A DNA stretch of 19,814 nt. It comes from REEB95 sp963762425. Lineage in GTDB: Bacteria; Pseudomonadota; Alphaproteobacteria; ATCC43930; CGMCC-115725. A program made the position numbers and the translations under genes. The stretch lies in the NCBI GenBank assembly GCA_963762425.1, contig CAVXKY010000005.1:1-19814 (forward strand), in the 5' to 3' direction. Position 1 is the stretch's first letter. Each line of letters begins with the position of its first letter. Under the pieces are notes generated by a model, which was given only the letters and a program-made list of their open reading frames with translations, made no database searches and was not told the origin of the DNA. Positions 1 to 7,982 of the stretch are shown here, in pieces.

Positions 1-33
1 GCCCAAGCTTTAATTGAATCCTGCAACAAAGAA

Positions 34-64
34 CCGCCCCCTCGAAATCGCTTCCGAGGAGCGG
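34..64 (-). terminator. Probable intrinsic terminator of argG
   Basis: Just past the argG stop, CCTCG (40-44) pairs with CGAGG (55-59), and the stem extends outward through one mismatch and one bulge to 34-36/62-64. On the minus strand the hairpin is followed by a T-rich run, TTCTTTGTT (33-25). The stem is imperfect and the T-run interrupted, so this is a reasonable but unproven rho-independent terminator. Confidence 0.45.
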
Positions 65-66
65 CG

Positions 67-1290
<1,224 letters not shown>

Positions 1291-1315
1291 GGCGGCGGAG
1301 TATCGCGGGCCGCCG
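1291..1315. repeat. Short GC-palindromic repeat, copy 1 (argG leader)
   Basis: A 25-base element nearly identical (23 of 25 bases) to 2776-2800. Both copies share the core GTATCGCGGGCCGCCG and differ only at positions 6 and 9. Here GCGGCGG (1292-1298) can pair with CCGCCGC (1310-1316) around an 11-base loop. It ends one base before the argG start codon, so if transcribed it would fold over the ribosome-binding region. Whether it is a dispersed genomic repeat cannot be judged from two copies. Confidence 0.5.
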
Positions 1316-1409
1316 CGCGCCCGGCAAGTCTAGCGTAGCACAGCCGAGGGCCTATCCTTCAGGCTCGAGGCATCGTGCGAAGCAAAATTAGCGAAACACC
1401 CCTGCGCGG

Positions 1410-1847
1410 CTAATGCTGCGCGCCCGGCGGAACGGCCGGCACCGCTTGCCACGCGCCCTGGCAAGATTGGACATAGGGGTAATAGCCCTTGGGATTGGCA
1501 CAATAGTACCAGGATGAGGCTTGCGCGGCCGCAGGGGCCGGCGCCTGCGCTATGACCGCCGGCGCCTGATAAACCGGCGGCGGGTAATACGCGTAGGGGT
1601 AATAGGGCGAGTCCAAATAATACGGCCAGCCCCACCAACCGAGACCGACGCCGCCATACCAGCCGCCACCGCCACGCCAGCCGCCACCGTCATGCCAGCC
1701 TCCGCCGCCATGCCAGCTACCGCCGCCCCCGTGACTGTGTTGCGCCATGGCCGGAGAAACCAGGAAATGCGGACCGCAGGCGATCAGCAGGGCCAGAACA
1801 ATCCATCCAAAAATCTTGGCGAAGCGCGACAGGACAGGATTGCGCAT
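1410..1847 (-). CDS. Gly/Trp/Tyr-rich exported protein of unknown function
   Basis: I do not recognise a named family. The ATG at 1847 is preferred over an in-frame ATG 17 codons upstream because AGAGAGG lies six bases before it and the protein then starts with a proper signal sequence (MRNPVLSR, then a hydrophobic stretch at residues 12-23). It is 145 residues. Two cleavage options exist: signal peptidase I after AMA (residue 35), or a lipobox LIAC at residues 21-24, which would make it a lipoprotein. The mature part opens with imperfect Gly-Gly-Gly-Trp repeats (residues 39-66), continues through a Pro/Tyr stretch (YYPYAYYPPP) and an Ala/Pro linker, and ends in WYYCANPKGYYPYVQSC. That kind of C-terminal Cys-containing motif recurs in small envelope proteins of proteobacteria. 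A cell-envelope location is likely; function is unknown. Confidence 0.8.
   Translation of the reverse strand: MRNPVLSRFAKIFGWIVLALLIACGPHFLVSPAMAQHSHGGGGSWHGGGGWHDGGGWRGGGGWYGGVGLGWWGWPYYLDSPYYPYAYYPPPVYQAPAVIAQAPAPAAAQASSWYYCANPKGYYPYVQSCQGAWQAVPAVPPGAQH
1650..1733 (-). repeat. In-gene tandem repeat coding for Gly3-4/Trp units
   Basis: Residues 39-66 of the exported protein are built from consecutive units ending in Trp: HGGGGSW, HGGGGW, HDGGGW, RGGGGW and YGG. The DNA shows the same roughly 18-base periodicity of CCGCC/CCACC and GCCAGC blocks. Such a tract can vary in length by slippage. Confidence 0.7.
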
Positions 1848-1926
1848 GAGGCACCTCTCTCCGGTACGGGAGCGAAGGATCATCGACCGACACAACATCC
1901 ATTAGTCCCGATGGCGTCTTTTGACA

Positions 1927-1940
1927 ATGACGCAGATCAA
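1927..1940 (-). promoter_or_regulatory. Possible FNR/FixK-type operator
   Basis: On the minus strand this reads TTGATCTGCGTCAT, close to the Fnr/FixK consensus TTGAT-N4-(A/G)TCAA with the final base off. It lies in the 110-base gap upstream of the Gly-rich exported protein gene, about 80-93 bases before its start. A possible -35 (TTGTCA) partly overlaps it, but no convincing -10 follows. One imperfect site is weak evidence. Confidence 0.3.
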
Positions 1941-1957
1941 TCGCGTTTCAGCTTTCG

Positions 1958-2755
1958 TCAGAAGGTCAGTTGGAAGGCCAGGTAATACGAGAATTTGTTG
2001 GTTGCCGCGGCGTTTTGAATTCCCCGTCCGGCCGAAAACAGCAGGTGGTAATCATCGGTGAAATCGTAGATACCGCCGAGATTAAATCCCGTGCTATCCG
2101 GGCCGCCGATCTTGTCGGCGGTTTGGTGGAAGACCTCGCCGCCCAAGGCCAGTTGTTTGGTCACCTGCCGCTGAAGCAGCCAGCCGAAAAACCAGTAGTT
2201 CTGGTTGCCCGGGCCGGGATTGATCCAGTAACCGCCACCGCCATAAGTCACCCAAGGATCGAAACCCTTTTGCAGCCACACCGGCAGGAATTCATGCGTA
2301 TGGCCGGTGCCCAGGCCGCGTTGCTGGTTTCCCGTGGGCACCTCGACCAGCGGGAACACGCCGATCTGCGGCCACCAGCCGGCTTCGCTCTCCTCGATGA
2401 AGCGGTATTTGACGCCCAGCTCGGTATCGCCGTAGCCGAATTTCGTTCCGGTACTGCCGTTGGGCTTGTCGAAGGAGCCGAACGGCGCGATGACATGGAG
2501 TTGCAGATTGGGGGCCGCGCCGTAATTGATTTCGACCCCCGGCAGCGTGCCCGATGTGTCGCCTTGCTTATGCGTGCCCTGCGAGAAGGCGTAGATTTCC
2601 CAATGCTGGTATTCGACCGGCTCGGGATCGTCGGTCAGGAACGGGGGGCCGGCGGCGGCGGGGTGCGACAGCAAAAGCAGCGCGGCGGCCGAAAGGACTC
2701 CGGCGGTTGCGGCAATCCGGGCGAGCGGCAAGTCATTCACGCGCCGAACCCCCAT
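1958..2755 (-). CDS. Probable outer-membrane beta-barrel (transporter/MetA-pathway-like family)
   Basis: A 265-residue protein starting at the ATG at 2755; a longer in-frame reading upstream only shadows mnmA. Residues 1-35 form a signal peptide ending in HPAAA, with mature protein beginning GPPFLTDDPEPV. The rest alternates aromatic and polar residues in beta-strand fashion (for example GYGDTELGVKYRF, YWFFGWLLQRQV, FSYYLAFQLTF) and ends in a C-terminal Phe, the usual signal for outer-membrane barrel assembly. The FLTDDPEP start and the 'G-GDTELGVKYRF' segment resemble proteins annotated as transporter or phenol MetA-pathway-like (Pfam Phenol_MetA_deg type). The substrate is unknown. It lies 52 bases after mnmA, with the palindromic repeat between, so co-transcription with the Fe-S cluster is possible but not required. 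Confidence 0.8.
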   Translation of the reverse strand: MGVRRVNDLPLARIAATAGVLSAAALLLLSHPAAAGPPFLTDDPEPVEYQHWEIYAFSQGTHKQGDTSGTLPGVEINYGAAPNLQLHVIAPFGSFDKPNGSTGTKFGYGDTELGVKYRFIEESEAGWWPQIGVFPLVEVPTGNQQRGLGTGHTHEFLPVWLQKGFDPWVTYGGGGYWINPGPGNQNYWFFGWLLQRQVTKQLALGGEVFHQTADKIGGPDSTGFNLGGIYDFTDDYHLLFSAGRGIQNAAATNKFSYYLAFQLTF

Positions 2756-2775
2756 CACGTCACGGTGTCTTTCTC

Positions 2776-2800
2776 GGCGGTGGGGTATCGCGGGCCGCCG
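2776..2800. repeat. Short GC-palindromic repeat, copy 2 (after mnmA)
   Basis: Second copy of the 25-base element seen at 1291-1315. CGGCGG (2775-2780) can pair with CCGCCG (2795-2800) around a 14-base loop. It sits in the 52-base gap between the mnmA stop and the start of the barrel protein. No T-run follows on either strand, so it is not a typical intrinsic terminator. Confidence 0.5.
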
Positions 2801-2807
2801 AAATCCC

Positions 2808-3899
2808 TCACCCCCGCCTGATCCAGCCGCCGCCCAGAAGCCGGTCGCCGTCATAGGCGACGCAGGCCTGGCCCGGCGCCACGCCGAAAGCGGGTTCGTC
2901 CAGCACGACATCGCCGCCGCCCTTGCCGTCGAGCGTGACGGTGGCGGGCAACGGCGCCTGGGCCGAGCGCAGCTTGACCGACGCCTTGAAGCCCTCCGTC
3001 GGCGGCGAAGGCCCGAGCCAATTGACCGCGCTCAGGGATACGCGGCGCGCGCCCAGCGCTTCATGCGGCCCCACCACCACGCGGCGGGTTTCCGGCTCGA
3101 GCTTTAGGACATAAAGCGGTTCCGCCGCGGCCACGCCCAGACCCTTGCGCTGCCCGACGGTGAAATGGATCACGCCCGGGTGGCGGCCCAGCACATGGCC
3201 CGCCTGGTCCACGATCTCGCCTGGCTCGGAGGCTTCCGGGCGCAGCTTCGCCACCAACTCGCCGTAGGAGCCGGAAGGCACGAAGCAGATGTCCTGGCTG
3301 TCGGGCTTTTGCGCCACCGGCAGATCGAAGCGGCTGGCCAGATCGCGGGTCTGGTCCTTGGAAAGCCCGCCCAGCGGAAAACGCAGGAAACCCAATTGCG
3401 CGCGCGTGGTGCGGTAGAGGAAATAGCTCTGGTCGCGGCCCGTATCGGCCGCGCGATGCAGCTCCGGCCCGTCCTTCCCCTCGACCCGTCGGGCGTAGTG
3501 GCCGGTGGCGAGCGATGCCGCGCCCAGATCGCGCGCCACGGCGAGCAAATCGCGGAACTTCACCGTCTCGTTGCAGCGGATGCAAGGCACCGGGGTTTCG
3601 CCGCGCACATAGGTCTCGGCGAAATCCTCGATCACTTCCGACCGGAACCGCTTTTCGTAATCAAGCACGTAATGGGGAATGCCGATCTTCCCAGCCACGC
3701 GCGCGGCGTCGTGGATGTCCTGGCCGGCGCAGCACGCGCCCTTCTTGCCGGCGGCTTGGCCGTGATCGTAGAGCTGGAGTGTGACGCCGACGACCTCGTG
3801 GCCCTGTTCGGCCAGAAGCGCCGCGACGGTCGAGCTGTCGACGCCGCCCGACATGGCGACGACGATGCGCGCGCGGGAAGAGGAGCGGGCCCCGTCCAC
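2808..3899 (-). CDS. mnmA: tRNA-specific 2-thiouridylase MnmA
   Basis: Thiolates the wobble uridine (U34) of tRNAs for Lys, Glu and Gln, using ATP to activate the base and a persulfide relayed from a cysteine desulfurase. The 363-residue protein has the PP-loop SGGVDSS at residues 17-23, the first catalytic Cys in PVPCIRCN (C106), the second in DSQDICFVP (C205), and the DQSYFL segment between them, all at positions matching E. coli MnmA (C102/C199). It starts only four bases after the fdx stop, which strongly suggests co-transcription with the Fe-S genes. That placement puts a sulfur-consuming enzyme directly downstream of two sulfur-producing desulfurases. Identification is secure. Confidence 0.96.
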   Translation of the reverse strand: MDGARSSSRARIVVAMSGGVDSSTVAALLAEQGHEVVGVTLQLYDHGQAAGKKGACCAGQDIHDAARVAGKIGIPHYVLDYEKRFRSEVIEDFAETYVRGETPVPCIRCNETVKFRDLLAVARDLGAASLATGHYARRVEGKDGPELHRAADTGRDQSYFLYRTTRAQLGFLRFPLGGLSKDQTRDLASRFDLPVAQKPDSQDICFVPSGSYGELVAKLRPEASEPGEIVDQAGHVLGRHPGVIHFTVGQRKGLGVAAAEPLYVLKLEPETRRVVVGPHEALGARRVSLSAVNWLGPSPPTEGFKASVKLRSAQAPLPATVTLDGKGGGDVVLDEPAFGVAPGQACVAYDGDRLLGGGWIRRG

Positions 3900-3903
3900 G
3901 GGG

Positions 3904-4239
3904 TCAAACCCCCATCATGTTGCGGGTGGCGTGCGGCAGGCGGACGACCAGGCCGTCCAATTCCTCGGTGATGACGATCTGGCAGCCGAGCCGCGAAGTC
4001 TTGGTCAGGCCGAAGGCAAGATCGAGCATGTCCTCCTCGTCCTCGCTCGCGTCCTTGAGCAGCTCATACCACTCGGGCTCGACGATGACGTGGCAGGTCG
4101 AACAGGCGAGCGAACCTTCGCACGCGCCCTCGATGTCGACGTCGTTGCGGTGCGCGATCTCCAGCACCGACAATCCCACCGGCGCGTCCACTTCCTTGCG
4201 CGTCCCGTCGCGCTGGATGAAGGTCATTCTCGGCATCAT
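3904..4239 (-). CDS. fdx: ISC-type [2Fe-2S] ferredoxin
   Basis: Adrenodoxin-type ferredoxin, the electron donor in ISC Fe-S cluster assembly. The 111-residue protein carries ligands C40, C46, C49 and C86 in the order CEGSLACSTC...LGC, with the acidic stretch DASEDEEDMLD that typically docks partner proteins. The C-terminus (RLPHATRNMMGV) is typical of ISC Fdx. Two adjacent ATGs (4239, 4236) could start it; homologues usually begin MPRMTF, so 4236 is an alternative. No strong Shine-Dalgarno is visible. It follows the HscA remnant by 53 bases and precedes mnmA by 4, the same relative place as in canonical isc operons, where fdx follows hscA. Confidence 0.95.
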   Translation of the reverse strand: MMPRMTFIQRDGTRKEVDAPVGLSVLEIAHRNDVDIEGACEGSLACSTCHVIVEPEWYELLKDASEDEEDMLDLAFGLTKTSRLGCQIVITEELDGLVVRLPHATRNMMGV

Positions 4240-4292
4240 TCAACCCATAGCCAATCTTGCCAACTCTAAAACCGCGGCTCTTATATCAGATT

Positions 4293-4766
4293 TCATCCGG
4301 CGGGCGGCGCTTCGTCCTCGGCGCGGATCGCCGCACCCAGCACCGCGGCATCGGCCGAGACCACGCCCTTGGCGAAGCCAACCGCCTCGTCGCGGGTGTG
4401 AAGCGCCAACAGCTCGATATCCGCGGCGTCAGCCGCCTTGACGATGGCGGCGTGGGCATCCGCGTCGAGGCTAGGCGCCGCGATCACCGCATGGGTCACC
4501 GGCCGGGCCAATTGCTTTTCGGCCCGCGCACGCAAGGCCAGGAGATGAGCCGCGAGATTCTTGGCGTCGATCCCCCCGCCGGGGCCGAACACGCCTTGCG
4601 GGTCGAGCCGTTGCGCGCCTTCGCCATCAGGCAGGATTTCGGCGTTGCCGCCCAATGACACCGCCACCGCCGAGCCCCCGGGAGCGAGGTCGATGCCGAC
4701 CGAGGCACCCGGGCCTTCGGCCGGAGAGTGCCCACCTTCGGGCTCCTCGATCTGGAACAGCTTCAT
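4293..4766 (-). CDS. Miniaturised HscA-like protein (Hsp70 ATPase-domain remnant)
   Basis: A 157-residue protein at the position normally held by hscA, the Hsp70 that acts on IscU. Residues 1-9 (MKLFQIEEP) match the HscA signature N-terminus (E. coli MALLQISEP). Residues 24-51 follow HscA's first ATPase segment (GIDL...S.VAV...G.AEIL.D.EG). Residues 66-133 follow the segment leading to 'VITVPAYF...A...AGL.VLR', here as AVIAAPSLDADAHAAIVKAA and beyond. Residues 138-150 (ADAAVLGAAIRAE) resemble the end of the ATPase domain. The phosphate-1 loop GTTNS is changed to APGGS. The catalytic-lysine region, the phosphate-2 DLGGGT motif, the adenosine motif and the whole substrate-binding domain are missing. 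ATP hydrolysis is therefore very unlikely. The frame is open throughout with ordinary GC-rich codon use. It could be a decaying gene or a repurposed small protein. The HscA assignment is by eye. Confidence 0.7.
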   Translation of the reverse strand: MKLFQIEEPEGGHSPAEGPGASVGIDLAPGGSAVAVSLGGNAEILPDGEGAQRLDPQGVFGPGGGIDAKNLAAHLLALRARAEKQLARPVTHAVIAAPSLDADAHAAIVKAADAADIELLALHTRDEAVGFAKGVVSADAAVLGAAIRAEDEAPPAG

Positions 4767-4796
4767 CGCCAGGACCGGGCCAAGTTAGGGGAAGAT

Positions 4797-5135
4797 TCAG
4801 ACGTGGAAGGATTCGCCGCAGCCGCAACGGCCCTTTTCGTTGGGATTGCGGAAGGTGAAGCCCGATTGCAGCTTGTCCTCGACATAGTCCATCTCGGTGC
4901 CGATGATGAACATGCTCGCCTTGGGGTCGATCAGGATGGTGACACCCTTGTCCTGCACCACCTCGTCCAGCCGGCCCTTCTCGTCGGCGTATTCGAGGGT
5001 ATAGGTCAGGCCCGAACAGCCGCGCGAGCGCACGCCGATGCGGATGCCCGCCGAGGGCTTGCCGCGCTTTTGCAAAAGCGCCTGGATGCGGCCCGCCGCC
5101 GCTTCCGTCACCGTCATTGCCTGCCGTAACGCCAT
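4797..5135 (-). CDS. iscA: A-type iron-sulfur carrier IscA
   Basis: Small A-type protein that carries Fe-S clusters or iron to target apoproteins. It is 112 residues with the three invariant cysteines C40 (RGCSGL), C104 and C106 (GRCGCGESF), and ends in FHV as IscA proteins do. An internal ATG at residue 7 (MTVTEAAAG) is an alternative start close to the usual family beginning. It starts 18 bases after the iscS stop. In canonical isc operons iscU lies between iscS and iscA; there is no room for it here. The HscA remnant follows after 30 bases. Family is secure; IscA is chosen over ErpA or SufA by context. Confidence 0.92.
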   Translation of the reverse strand: MALRQAMTVTEAAAGRIQALLQKRGKPSAGIRIGVRSRGCSGLTYTLEYADEKGRLDEVVQDKGVTILIDPKASMFIIGTEMDYVEDKLQSGFTFRNPNEKGRCGCGESFHV

Positions 5136-5153
5136 GGAAAATCTCCGTACCCC

Positions 5154-6359
5154 TTATGTAGTCCCGCCGGATGCGCTTGTCACCCCCGGGCCGGAACGCA
5201 GCCGGTTGAGGGCAGCGGATACGGCTTCGATGGCGAAGTCGATCTCGGTGGCGGTGGTGAAGCGGCCGATGCCGATGCGCAGCGAAGAGCCGGCGATATC
5301 CTCGCCCAGGCCCAAGGCCTTCAGCACATAGGAAGGCTCGATCTCCGCCGCGGTGCAGGCCGAGCCGGTCGAAAGCGCCAGGCCCGGGCAGGCCGCGATG
5401 AGATCGGGCGCCTTGATGCCGGGGAAGCTCAGATTGAGGTTGCCGGGCAGGCGCCGCTCGGCATGGCCGTTGAGCACCAGATCGGGGATGCGCGATTTGA
5501 GCCCGTTGAGCAAACGCGCGCGCAGGACCAGAAGCTGCTGCGTTTCGCCTTCCATCTCGGATCGGGCGATCGCGGCGGCTTGGCCCAGCCCGACGATCAG
5601 CGGCACCGGCAACGTGCCCGAGCGCATGGCGCGCTCCTGCCCGCCGCCGTCGATCAGCGGCGTGATGCGGGCGCGCGGCCGGCGGCGCAGATAAAGCGCG
5701 CCCACGCCCTTGGGGCCGTAGATTTTGTGGCCGGAGATGGATGCCAGATCGAGGCCAATTTCTTCCACATCAAAGGGCATCTTGCCCACCGCCTGGGCGG
5801 CGTCGGAATGGAACAGCGCGCCCTTGGCGTGCGCGAGCGCGGATATTTCCTTCAAGGGCTGGATCACGCCCATCTCGTTATGCGCCGCCATGACCGAGAC
5901 GATGGATGTCTGGCCGGAAATCGCGGCTTCGAGGCGGCCGAGATCGGCCAGTCCGTCGCGCCCGACGGGAACATAGGCGACGCGGAAGCCCTCGGCCTCC
6001 AGCGATCGCGCGCTTTCGAGCACGCATTTATGCTCGGTCGCCAGCGTCACCACCTGGTCCTTGCCGAATTGGCGGTGAAAATGCGCCGCGCCCTTCAAGG
6101 CCGTGTTGTTGGATTCGGTCGCGCCCGAGGTGAAGACGATCTCGCGCGGCTCGGCGCCGATCAGCTCGGCCAGCTGGGATCGCGCCTGTTCCACCGCCGC
6201 CTCGGCTTCGCGGCCATAGGCGTGGGTGAGCGATCCGGGATTGCCGAATTTCTCGGTGAAGAAGGGCAGCATCGCCTCGACCACGCGCGGATCGCAGGGC
6301 GTGGTCGCCTGGTAGTCGAGATAGACCGGCGGCGCGTTGGGGCGGCGCGCGGCGGTCAT
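5154..6359 (-). CDS. iscS: Cysteine desulfurase IscS
   Basis: PLP enzyme that takes sulfur from cysteine, leaving alanine and an enzyme persulfide. The 401-residue protein starts at the ATG at 6359; the longer open frame upstream is a shadow of the previous gene. H110, the PLP lysine K212 (SGHKIYGPKG) and the persulfide cysteine C335 (STGSACTAAEIEPSYVLKAL) are present in a long IscS-type loop. The start overlaps the stop of the preceding desulfurase as ATGA, implying translational coupling. The protein is odd at its end: after GRFTTATEIDFAIEAV it stops with a Gly/Ser-rich sequence (SGPGVTSASGGTT) and lacks the LSPLWEM...W tail of IscU-partnered IscS proteins. No iscU follows. Confidence 0.93.
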   Translation of the reverse strand: MTAARRPNAPPVYLDYQATTPCDPRVVEAMLPFFTEKFGNPGSLTHAYGREAEAAVEQARSQLAELIGAEPREIVFTSGATESNNTALKGAAHFHRQFGKDQVVTLATEHKCVLESARSLEAEGFRVAYVPVGRDGLADLGRLEAAISGQTSIVSVMAAHNEMGVIQPLKEISALAHAKGALFHSDAAQAVGKMPFDVEEIGLDLASISGHKIYGPKGVGALYLRRRPRARITPLIDGGGQERAMRSGTLPVPLIVGLGQAAAIARSEMEGETQQLLVLRARLLNGLKSRIPDLVLNGHAERRLPGNLNLSFPGIKAPDLIAACPGLALSTGSACTAAEIEPSYVLKALGLGEDIAGSSLRIGIGRFTTATEIDFAIEAVSAALNRLRSGPGVTSASGGTT

Positions 6360-7471
6360 GCGGCGCTCGCGCGGCAACGGGCGTAAAGCGCGCCCCAGGA
6401 TTCGGCCAAACGATCGATTTGGGATTCGGCCGTGTTCCAGCCCAAGGAGATGCGGATGGCGCACTCGGACAGGTTTTCGGGAGCGCCCATGGCTTCGAGC
6501 ACGTGGCTGCGCCGGACCTTGCCCGAGGAACAGGCCGAGCCGGCGGAGACCATCACGCCGGCCAGGTCGAGCGCCATCACCTGGGTCGAGGCCGGCACGC
6601 CCGGCATGGCGATGCAGAGCGTGTTGGAGAGGCGCGGCACGCCCGAAGCGAATACCATCGCATCGGGCGCGATTTCCTTGAGCCGGGCCTCGGCGCGATC
6701 GCGCAGCCCGGCGACGCGGATGTAATCGGAAAGACATGACGAGGAAGCGGCGCAGGCGGCGCCGAAGCCCGCTATGCCGGCCAGGTTCTCGGTGCCGGCG
6801 CGCCGTCCGCGCTCCTGCCCGCCGCCGCGAAACAGCGGCACGATTTCGATTCCGGCGGCGAGGATGAGCGCGCCCGCGCCTTGCGGGCCGCCGAGCTTAT
6901 GCGCCGACAGCGTCATGAGATCGCAGCCGAGAGATCGCGGATCGAGAGGAAGCTTGCCCGCCGCCTGGATGGCGTCGCAATGGAACAGCGCGCCCTTGGC
7001 ATGGGCGAGTGAAGCGGCCTCGGCCACGGGCTGGATGGCGCCGGTTTCGTTATTGGCGAGCATGAGCGAGACCAGAGCCGGGCTCTTGTCCCGCGCCAGC
7101 TGGGTTTCGAGCGATGCCAGATCGGCCACGCCCTCGCGCGTCACACGAATGCGCGATGCTGCGGGTGCGTTTTCCAGCACCGAATCATGCTCGATGGATG
7201 AAACGATCAACCGCCGAGCGGGGAAACCGCCCAGCGCCAGGGCATTGGCCTCGGTGCCGCCGGCAGTGAACACCACCTGTTCGGGAGAAACCCCGGCCAA
7301 AGCCGCCACCTGGGACCGCGCCTGTTCGATGATCCGCCTGGCGGCGCGCCCGGCGCGATGCACCGAAGAAGGATTGCCGCAATGGTCGAGCGCCGCGTCC
7401 ATCGCCGCGCGCGCTTCGGGACGCAGCGGCGCCGTCGCGTTCCAATCGAGATAAACGGGGCCTTGGGTCAC
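6356..7471 (-). CDS. Second cysteine desulfurase (NifS/IscS-like)
   Basis: PLP-dependent desulfurase in tandem with IscS. The likely start is the GTG at 7471 (VTQGPVYLDWNATAP), giving 371 residues, because family members begin a few residues before the YLDWNAT motif. The upstream in-frame extension overlaps iscR and is not protein-like. H95, PLP lysine K192 (LSAHKLGGPQG) and catalytic cysteine C314 (SAGSACSSGKVRRSHVL) are all present, so it should be active. It begins 16 bases after the iscR stop and overlaps iscS by four bases. Such tandem pairs are known in alphaproteobacterial isc clusters, for example Rickettsia. Its acceptor is unknown; with mnmA in the same run, a role in tRNA thiolation is one inference. 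Confidence 0.92.
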   Translation of the reverse strand: MTQGPVYLDWNATAPLRPEARAAMDAALDHCGNPSSVHRAGRAARRIIEQARSQVAALAGVSPEQVVFTAGGTEANALALGGFPARRLIVSSIEHDSVLENAPAASRIRVTREGVADLASLETQLARDKSPALVSLMLANNETGAIQPVAEAASLAHAKGALFHCDAIQAAGKLPLDPRSLGCDLMTLSAHKLGGPQGAGALILAAGIEIVPLFRGGGQERGRRAGTENLAGIAGFGAACAASSSCLSDYIRVAGLRDRAEARLKEIAPDAMVFASGVPRLSNTLCIAMPGVPASTQVMALDLAGVMVSAGSACSSGKVRRSHVLEAMGAPENLSECAIRISLGWNTAESQIDRLAESWGALYARCRASAA

Positions 7472-7487
7472 GGGGCCGGAACCCCGG

Positions 7488-7970
7488 TTACTGCGCGGCG
7501 TCGGCCGGGGCGGCGGGCCGGTCGAACTGGTTGCGGTGCAGCGCGCCGCTGCTACCGAGGATGCGGTTCTCGCACACATCGGCCAGGGTCACCGAACTCA
7601 GATAGAGGTGGATCTGGTTGCCGAGCTCCTCCCACAGATCGTGGGTGAGGCAGCGAGTGTTGTTGCCGCCGCAACTCATCGGCGCGGCGGGGGTGCAGCG
7701 CGTGGCGCGGATCGGCTCGTCCACCGCCAGGATGATGTCGGAAATGCGCGTGAATCCCGCGCCGTGCGACAGGAGATAACCCCCGCCCGGACCGCGCACG
7801 CTCTTGACCAGATCGGCGGCGCGCAGCTTGGCGAAAAGCTGCTCGAGATAGGAGAGCGAGATCACCTGGCGCTCGGCGATGTCGGCCAGCGAGATCGGTT
7901 CGCCCTTGCCGTATTTGGCGATGTCGACCAGCGCCATCACCGCATAACGTCCCTTGGTGCTGAGTCTCAT
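7488..7970 (-). CDS. iscR: Rrf2-family Fe-S cluster regulator IscR
   Basis: DNA-binding repressor that senses Fe-S status through its own [2Fe-2S] cluster. The 160-residue protein begins MRLSTKGRYAVMALVDIA, a classic IscR N-terminus, with a winged-helix domain up to about residue 85 (ISLSYLEQLFAKLR, VRGPGGGY). Cluster ligands are C92, C100, C107 and probably H110; the spacing C-x7-C-x6-C-x2-H is slightly longer than E. coli's C-x5-C-x5-C-x2-H. It lies 12 bases downstream of cysE and 16 upstream of the first desulfurase, so it probably autoregulates the whole leftward run. The C-terminal 20 residues are Ala/Pro-rich and poorly conserved. Confidence 0.95.
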   Translation of the reverse strand: MRLSTKGRYAVMALVDIAKYGKGEPISLADIAERQVISLSYLEQLFAKLRAADLVKSVRGPGGGYLLSHGAGFTRISDIILAVDEPIRATRCTPAAPMSCGGNNTRCLTHDLWEELGNQIHLYLSSVTLADVCENRILGSSGALHRNQFDRPAAPADAAQ

Positions 7971-7982
7971 GTCATTCTCCCG

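Noticed and set aside
5136..5153. Possible iscU between iscS and iscA
   Set aside because: Only 18 bases are available and no IscU motif appears in any frame nearby.
6360..6737. N-terminal extension of iscS to 527 residues
   Set aside because: The extra 126 residues are an Arg-rich shadow of the preceding desulfurase; the ATGA overlap and the homologous N-terminus place the start at 6359.
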